Part shown: positions 14,778 through 18,534 of the stretch, piece after piece | Position numbering within the stretch: position 1 is the stretch's first letter | Layout of the letters: each line of letters starts with the position of its first letter | NCBI GenBank assembly: GCA_002794515.1 | Contig: PGTJ01000012.1 | Location: 1-18,534, forward strand | Direction: 5' to 3' | DNA from: Phototrophicales bacterium | GTDB taxonomy: Bacteria > Chloroflexota > Anaerolineae > Aggregatilineales > Phototrophicaceae | Length of the DNA stretch: 18,534 bases | Made by a program: the position numbers and the translations under genes | The notes under the pieces: generated by a model | The model's input: the letters and a program-made list of their open reading frames with translations, nothing else | The model's database searches: none | Told to the model about the DNA's origin: nothing

Positions 14778-15563
14778 ATGGATTTGATCGATACACATTG
14801 TCATTTCAATTTTGAAGATTATGACCAAGATCGCGACCACGTATGGGCAGAATCGCAAGCGGCGGGCGTGCGCCGATTGATTATCCCTGCGGTGGATATT
14901 CAGACCTCGCATGAGGCAATCGCCCTCGCCGACAAATATGAGGGGATTTATGTGGCGGTCGGGATACATCCCAACAGCACGGCTGAATTCGATGAAGATA
15001 TCATTCCCGCTATTCGTGAATTGGCATCACATCGCAAAGTGGTCGCTATTGGCGAAATTGGGCTAGATTATTATTGGGATAAATCGCCCAAATCACAACA
15101 ATTTCGTGCCTTCGAGTCACAATTGGCATTGGCGCGTGAACTTGAATTGCCCGTGATCATCCACAACCGCGAAGCCAGTGATGATACCTTGGCTATCCTC
15201 GAAAAATGGGCGAAAGATTTGCCCAATTCGCTCAAATCCCGTCTGGGCGTACTCCATTCATTTTCGGGCGATGTGAGCATTGCCAAACGCGCCTTAGCCT
15301 GTGGCTTCTATTTGGGTTTCACGGGACCCATCACCTATAAAAATGCCGATGAAATGCGCCGAGTCGCCACATCCACACCAGTCAATCGTATTTTGGTCGA
15401 GACAGATGCGCCATTCCTCACGCCTATCCCACACAGGGGCAAGCGCAATACGCCCGCATACATCCCCATTATCGTTGATCGTTTGGCGAGTTTGCACAAT
15501 ATCCCAACCGAAGAAATGGGGCGTTATACCACCGAAAATGCGGTCAAATTGTTCCAGTTATGA
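14778..15563 (+). CDS. TatD-family metal-dependent hydrolase (deoxyribonuclease)
   Basis: A 261-residue cytoplasmic TIM-barrel hydrolase of normal TatD length. The metal-site residues are all present: H7 and H9 in DTHCHF, E93 in IGEIGLDYYWD, H129 in VIIHNRE, H160 in LHSFSG and D210 in LVETDAPFL. The next stretch, TPIPHRGKRNTPAYI, is a family signature. TatD proteins are 3'-5' DNA/RNA exonucleases that act in DNA repair or turnover. The start at 14778 places DTHCHF at the N-terminus and has a GGGGGA just upstream, in the end of the PHP gene. An earlier ATG in frame (14742) would overlap PHP by 35 bases and is unlikely. Confidence 0.93.
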   Translation: MDLIDTHCHFNFEDYDQDRDHVWAESQAAGVRRLIIPAVDIQTSHEAIALADKYEGIYVAVGIHPNSTAEFDEDIIPAIRELASHRKVVAIGEIGLDYYWDKSPKSQQFRAFESQLALARELELPVIIHNREASDDTLAILEKWAKDLPNSLKSRLGVLHSFSGDVSIAKRALACGFYLGFTGPITYKNADEMRRVATSTPVNRILVETDAPFLTPIPHRGKRNTPAYIPIIVDRLASLHNIPTEEMGRYTTENAVKLFQL

Positions 15564-15568
15564 CACAT

Positions 15569-15606
15569 TGCACCCTCTGACCATGTTATAGGTCACTGTG
15601 CATTTT
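15569..15606 (+). terminator. candidate intrinsic terminator after the TatD gene
   Basis: A two-part stem: TGCAC (15569-15573) with GTGCA (15598-15602), and inside it TGACC (15578-15582) with GGTCA (15591-15595) around an 8-base loop. Four T bases follow at 15603-15606. The interrupted stem and short T run make it a weak terminator; it might also be a regulatory hairpin before the oxidoreductase operon. Confidence 0.35.
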
Positions 15607-15634
15607 GCCGAATAAGTCTTATGCTGAATATACA
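15605..15634 (+). promoter_or_regulatory. putative promoter of the 2-oxoacid oxidoreductase operon
   Basis: TTGCCG (15605-15610), 18 bases, TATACA (15629-15634); each matches consensus at 4 of 6 positions. It lies in the only sizeable gap before the operon (104 bases) and just after the candidate terminator, which supports an independent transcript. Confidence 0.35.
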
Positions 15635-15667
15635 AAATAAAGTTATTAAGCATGAGGGTATGACATT

Positions 15668-15937
15668 ATGGCACAAGGAACTATAGTTATTGACCAAGAC
15701 CGTTGCAAAGGCTGTGAACTGTGTACAACGGTCTGCCCACAAGGGGTGATAGCGATGGATATGATGGCGCTCAACGCCAAAGGTTATCATCCCGCCGTCC
15801 TGCAAGATCCACAACATCACTGTACCGGTTGCGCGATTTGTGCCGTGATATGCCCAGATGTGTGCATCACGGTGTATCGTGAAATCCCCCAACCCCGCAA
15901 AAATAAATTAGAGGAGGTCACATCTCATGGCGCGTGA
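15668..15937 (+). CDS. 2-oxoacid:ferredoxin oxidoreductase, delta subunit (2x[4Fe-4S] ferredoxin)
   Basis: An 89-residue ferredoxin-type subunit. Two classic cluster motifs are present: C13-x2-C16-x2-C19-x3-C23-P and C52-x2-C55-x2-C58-x3-C62-P, for two [4Fe-4S] clusters. An additional cysteine, C66, follows the second motif and has no obvious role. The subunit carries electrons from the thiamine-diphosphate centre to ferredoxin. GAGGG lies 9 bases before the ATG at 15668. It is the first gene of the four-gene operon, and its end overlaps the alpha-subunit start by 11 bases. Confidence 0.9.
   Translation: MAQGTIVIDQDRCKGCELCTTVCPQGVIAMDMMALNAKGYHPAVLQDPQHHCTGCAICAVICPDVCITVYREIPQPRKNKLEEVTSHGA
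15911..15918 (+). promoter_or_regulatory. strong ribosome binding site of the alpha subunit, inside the ferredoxin gene
   Basis: GAGGAGGT lies 8 bases before the ATG at 15927. It is among the best Shine-Dalgarno matches in the window and fixes the start despite the overlap with the upstream gene. Confidence 0.75.
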
Positions 15938-16994
15938 AATGCTCAAGGGAAATGTCGCCATTGCAGAGGCGGCGGTACGGGCGGGATGTGAAGCCTATTT
16001 TGGGTATCCGATCACCCCACAAACAGAATTATTAGAATACATGTCTTCGCGCATGGTGGAATTGGGGCGCGTATTTTTACAAGCCGAGAGCGAAGTAGCG
16101 GCGATTAATATGGTTTATGGGGCGGCATGTGCGGGTGTGCAGGTCATGACTTCATCATCTAGCCCTGGCATCAGCCTCATGCAAGAGGGGTTGTCGTATA
16201 TTGCGGGGTCAGAAGTGCCATGCGTGATTGTCGATGTCATGCGTGGTGGACCTGGATTGGGCAATATTTTGCCTTCGCAATCCGATTATTTCCAAGTGAC
16301 CAAATCGGCAGGACATGGCGATTTTCATCCGATTGTCTTAGCCCCAGCATCTGTCCAAGAGGCGATTGATTTCACCATGTTGGCGTTTGAATTGGCGCAG
16401 AAATATCGGCATATCGTGATCATCGCCGCCGATGGTCAAATTGGGCAGATGATGGAGCCTGCCGAATTGCCCCCCATGAAGGATTATCCATTACCCCGTC
16501 CCAATTGGGCATTAACGGGCGCAAATGGACGCGAGAAGAATGTCATCACATCACTGTATTTGAATGCAGATGAAGAAGAAGCCTTCAACAATCGCCTACA
16601 GAAAAAATTAGCCTTGATTCGTTCTGTTGAACAACGGTCAGACGAATTTGCCACCGATGATGCCGAATTATTGGTCGTGGGATATGGCACAGCCGGGCGC
16701 ATCGCCATGAGTGCCGTGCAACTCGCCCGCGAAAAGGGCTTGAAGGTCGGCTTGTTCCGTCCACAAACCTTATATCCATTCCCTGAACAACGACTCTCTG
16801 AATTGGCTGAACAGGTGGATATGTGTTTGGTGGTGGAGATGAACGCTGGGCAGATGATTGAAGATGTGCGCCTCGCGGTGAAAGATAGTATCCCTGTCGA
16901 ATTTTATGGACGGATGGGTGGCAACATCCCCATGCCCGATGAATTGCTCCGTGTGATAGAACGCTACTATGCCTATAGTGCGGTATTGGCATAA
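15927..16994 (+). CDS. vorB: 2-oxoacid:ferredoxin oxidoreductase, alpha subunit (VorB type)
   Basis: A 355-residue subunit carrying the pyrimidine-binding and the following domain of the enzyme. Typical stretches are GYPITPQTELLEYM (26-39), ESEVAAINMVYGAACAG (54-70), TSSSSPGISLMQEGLSYIAG (75-94) and the RGGPGLGNILPSQSDY region (106-121). The last one, with PGLGN in place of the TGLPT of 2-oxoglutarate enzymes, resembles VorB (3-methyl-2-oxobutanoate:ferredoxin oxidoreductase). Substrate by motif is only suggestive; 2-oxoglutarate, 2-oxoisovalerate and related acids are possible. It acts with the beta subunit to convert a 2-oxoacid and CoA to acyl-CoA and CO2, reducing ferredoxin. The beta gene starts 11 bases later. 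Confidence 0.92.
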   Translation: MAREMLKGNVAIAEAAVRAGCEAYFGYPITPQTELLEYMSSRMVELGRVFLQAESEVAAINMVYGAACAGVQVMTSSSSPGISLMQEGLSYIAGSEVPCVIVDVMRGGPGLGNILPSQSDYFQVTKSAGHGDFHPIVLAPASVQEAIDFTMLAFELAQKYRHIVIIAADGQIGQMMEPAELPPMKDYPLPRPNWALTGANGREKNVITSLYLNADEEEAFNNRLQKKLALIRSVEQRSDEFATDDAELLVVGYGTAGRIAMSAVQLAREKGLKVGLFRPQTLYPFPEQRLSELAEQVDMCLVVEMNAGQMIEDVRLAVKDSIPVEFYGRMGGNIPMPDELLRVIERYYAYSAVLA

Positions 16995-17005
16995 AGGAGG
17001 GCGCG

Positions 17006-17791
17006 ATGACAATCGATATAATCCCCATTGAACACATGCAAGTTGTGTATGACCGTCCAGAGGCACTGGCGTGTAATCATACCCATTATTGTCCGGGATG
17101 TACGCATAGCATCGCTCATCGACTGGTGGCAGAAGCCATTGATGAACTCGGTTTGCGTGAACAGACCATCTTGGTCGCGCCAGTGGGTTGTTCTGTATTT
17201 GCCTATAATTATTTCACAGTGGATGGTTGCGAGGCGGCGCATGGTCGCGCCCCTGCTATGGCGACGGGTATCAAACGGGTGTCGCCAGATAAAACGGTCA
17301 TCACCTATCAGGGCGATGGCGACTTGGCATCAATCGGTATTGCCGAAATCATCCACGCCGCAGCGCGTGGCGAAAAAATTACCACCATCTTCGTCAATAA
17401 TGCTATCTACGGCATGACGGGCGGTCAGATGGCACCAACCACACTCCCCAATCAAAAGACGACTTCATCTCCAAGTGGGCGTGATATTGCCTCAACAGGC
17501 GCGCCGCTCAAAATATCCGAACTGCTCGCGCAGATTGATGGTGCGGTGTATGTCGTGCGTCGGTCGTTGCATGATGTCAAGCATATCCGCCAAGCGAAAA
17601 AAGCCATTTTAACCGCTCTCAAAGTACAACAAGCAGGTTTGGGGTTTGGTTTGGTGGAATTGCTCTCGACATGTCCGACCAATTGGGGCATGACCCCTGT
17701 GGATGCCATGCACTGGGTCGAGACAGCCATGATGCCTTATTTCCCGCTCGGTGATTATAAAATTGCCGATAGTGTCCACAAATTAGGATGA
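17006..17791 (+). CDS. 2-oxoacid:ferredoxin oxidoreductase, beta subunit (thiamine-diphosphate binding)
   Basis: A 261-residue catalytic subunit. The thiamine diphosphate motif is complete: GDGD (103-106) followed by NN (131-132) and YGMTGGQ (135-141). CPGC (29-32) in HYCPGCTHS and the GCSV segment (61-64) are typical of the family. AAAGGAGG lies five bases before the ATG at 17006, so the start is well supported. It follows the alpha gene by 11 bases and precedes the gamma gene by 13 bases, each with its own good ribosome binding site, which suggests balanced expression of subunits. Confidence 0.93.
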   Translation: MTIDIIPIEHMQVVYDRPEALACNHTHYCPGCTHSIAHRLVAEAIDELGLREQTILVAPVGCSVFAYNYFTVDGCEAAHGRAPAMATGIKRVSPDKTVITYQGDGDLASIGIAEIIHAAARGEKITTIFVNNAIYGMTGGQMAPTTLPNQKTTSSPSGRDIASTGAPLKISELLAQIDGAVYVVRRSLHDVKHIRQAKKAILTALKVQQAGLGFGLVELLSTCPTNWGMTPVDAMHWVETAMMPYFPLGDYKIADSVHKLG

Positions 17792-17804
17792 GAGGAGCAA
17801 TATC

Positions 17805-18344
17805 ATGCAAGAAGAATTCGTCTTTTCTGGATTTGGTGGACAAGGGGTGATGTTCGCAGGGCAATTATTGGCATATACGGCGATGGATGAAGGCTTAGAG
17901 GTGACGTGGATACCCTCTTACGGTCCCGAAATGCGTGGTGGCACAGCGCATTGCTTTGTCGTTATCAGTGATCGGGTGATTGGCTCGCCGTTGGTGGCGC
18001 ATCCGACCAATGGCATCATCTTCAACAAACCATCATTTGATAAATATGAACCGCTTGTGGCTAAAGGCGGGCGGTTGGTGGTGAATACATCGCTGGTCAC
18101 ACAAAAGAGCCTGCGTGATGACATCCATGTCATCGAAATTCCCGCCACCGATATCGCGTATGAGATTGGCGATCAGCGCTTGACCAATATGGTGTTGCTC
18201 GGCGCGTTATTGCGCGACCATCCCATTTTGTCGCTAGAAGCGCTCAAACAGGCATTAGAGGCGCATATCCCCAACCATCGACGCAATTTGTTAGAGAAAA
18301 ATTATCAGGCGATAGCGCGTGGCGCAGAACGCATCTATGCTTAA
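17805..18344 (+). CDS. 2-oxoacid:ferredoxin oxidoreductase, gamma subunit
   Basis: A 179-residue subunit of the PorG/KorC family, normal length. The N-terminal glycine-rich motif FSGFGGQGVMFAGQLLA (7-23) and SYGPEMRGGTAHC (38-50) are hallmarks. In related enzymes this domain helps bind coenzyme A and completes the dimer interface. GAGAGGAG ends about 7 bases before the ATG at 17805. It is the last gene of the operon and is followed within about 10 bases by a strong terminator. Confidence 0.93.
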   Translation: MQEEFVFSGFGGQGVMFAGQLLAYTAMDEGLEVTWIPSYGPEMRGGTAHCFVVISDRVIGSPLVAHPTNGIIFNKPSFDKYEPLVAKGGRLVVNTSLVTQKSLRDDIHVIEIPATDIAYEIGDQRLTNMVLLGALLRDHPILSLEALKQALEAHIPNHRRNLLEKNYQAIARGAERIYA

Positions 18345-18350
18345 AATCAA

Positions 18351-18377
18351 AAAAACACCCCACAACGGGGTGTTTTT
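18351..18377. terminator. strong bidirectional intrinsic terminator
   Basis: AAAAACACCCC (18351-18361), loop ACAAC, GGGGTGTTTTT (18367-18377): eleven perfect base pairs with a GC-rich core and T tracts on both strands. It ends the oxidoreductase operon on the plus strand and the partial gene at 18397-18534 on the minus strand. Confidence 0.92.
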
Positions 18378-18396
18378 AATTGGATGATATTTTAGA

Positions 18397-18534
18397 CTAG
18401 ACCCCTCTTGGTTGTGCCGGGCGGGTTTTATCGAGCAGATTATTCAGCCGTTCTTGGATTTGCGTCAGGCGTTGTGCCGCTTGTTCGGCGGTGATACGGT
18501 TATTGGCAACCGCTTCATCTAAACGGGTTTGGGC
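18397..18534 (-). CDS. C-terminal end of a hypothetical helical protein (partial, runs off the right edge)
   Basis: Open on the minus strand from the window edge to a TAG at 18397-18399, giving 45 residues. The sequence is an amphipathic helix pair, with LDEAVANNRITAEQAAQRL and TQIQERLNNLLDKT followed by a basic Pro-rich tail. Helical repeats of the form A-x2-RITAEQAxxRLxxIxERL are common at the ends of secreted or surface proteins of Chloroflexota and Actinobacteria. The convergent position before the bidirectional terminator supports a real gene. The function cannot be told from this fragment. Confidence 0.65.
   Translation of the reverse strand, partial: AQTRLDEAVANNRITAEQAAQRLTQIQERLNNLLDKTRPAQPRGV

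Noticed and set aside
1..18534. CRISPR arrays, tRNA or rRNA genes, insertion sequences, phage genes, cyanobacterial HIP1 octamers
   Set aside because: By eye there are no regularly spaced repeats, no tRNA-like cloverleaf in the short gaps, no transposase or integrase motifs, and frequent GGCGAT words but no GCGATCGC series.

Overview
The window looks like chromosomal DNA of a Chloroflexota bacterium, probably Anaerolineae-like. This is an inference from gene content and style. The signs are Pro/Thr-rich (TPTPTP) linkers in secreted proteins, a Uma2-family protein, a GT39-type membrane protein with C-terminal beta modules, a C39-like/TPR surface protein, and a ferredoxin-dependent 2-oxoacid oxidoreductase. 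Base composition is near 50% GC by eye. Coding density is very high: no gap exceeds about 160 bases, and I see no tRNA, rRNA, CRISPR array, insertion sequence or phage gene.

Layout. (1) 77-1402 (-): secreted LamG-domain protein. (2) 1562-2365 (+) and 5021-5908 (+): ATPase and permease of a Mn/Fe/Zn-type ABC importer, separated by an antisense GT39-like membrane protein at 2412-4907 (-). No solute-binding protein is present. Both transporter genes are preceded by copies of the same ATTTATCA word. (3) 12882 down to 5880 (-): seven tightly packed genes in transcription order: membrane-anchored C39-like/TPR protein, MurJ, MBL-fold hydrolase, SGNH hydrolase, membrane thioredoxin, alkaline-phosphatase-superfamily metalloenzyme, Uma2. 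Gaps are 1, -4, 9, 3, -4 and 29 bases. (4) 13008-15563 (+), divergent from block 3: LPG-synthase-TM-like integral membrane protein, PHP-domain phosphoesterase and TatD hydrolase, also tightly coupled. (5) 15668-18344 (+): complete four-gene 2-oxoacid:ferredoxin oxidoreductase operon in the order ferredoxin, alpha (VorB type), beta (TPP), gamma, ending in a strong bidirectional terminator. (6) 18397-18534 (-): the C-terminal end of a gene running off the right edge.

How the genes may work together. Block 3 mixes a lipid II flippase with extracytoplasmic or membrane proteins (C39-like/TPR, SGNH, thioredoxin), so it reads as a cell-envelope operon with housekeeping hydrolases attached. Block 4 begins with a membrane protein of a lipid-linked family and shares a 125-base divergent promoter region with block 3. 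Block 5 would oxidise 2-oxoacids (branched-chain type suggested by the alpha subunit) to acyl-CoA, reducing ferredoxin through the two-cluster subunit. No family here is obviously new. The most interesting leads are the split metal importer with a shared putative operator, the unrecognised C-terminal domain of the LamG protein, the tandem C-terminal modules of the GT39-like protein, and the composition of the seven-gene operon.
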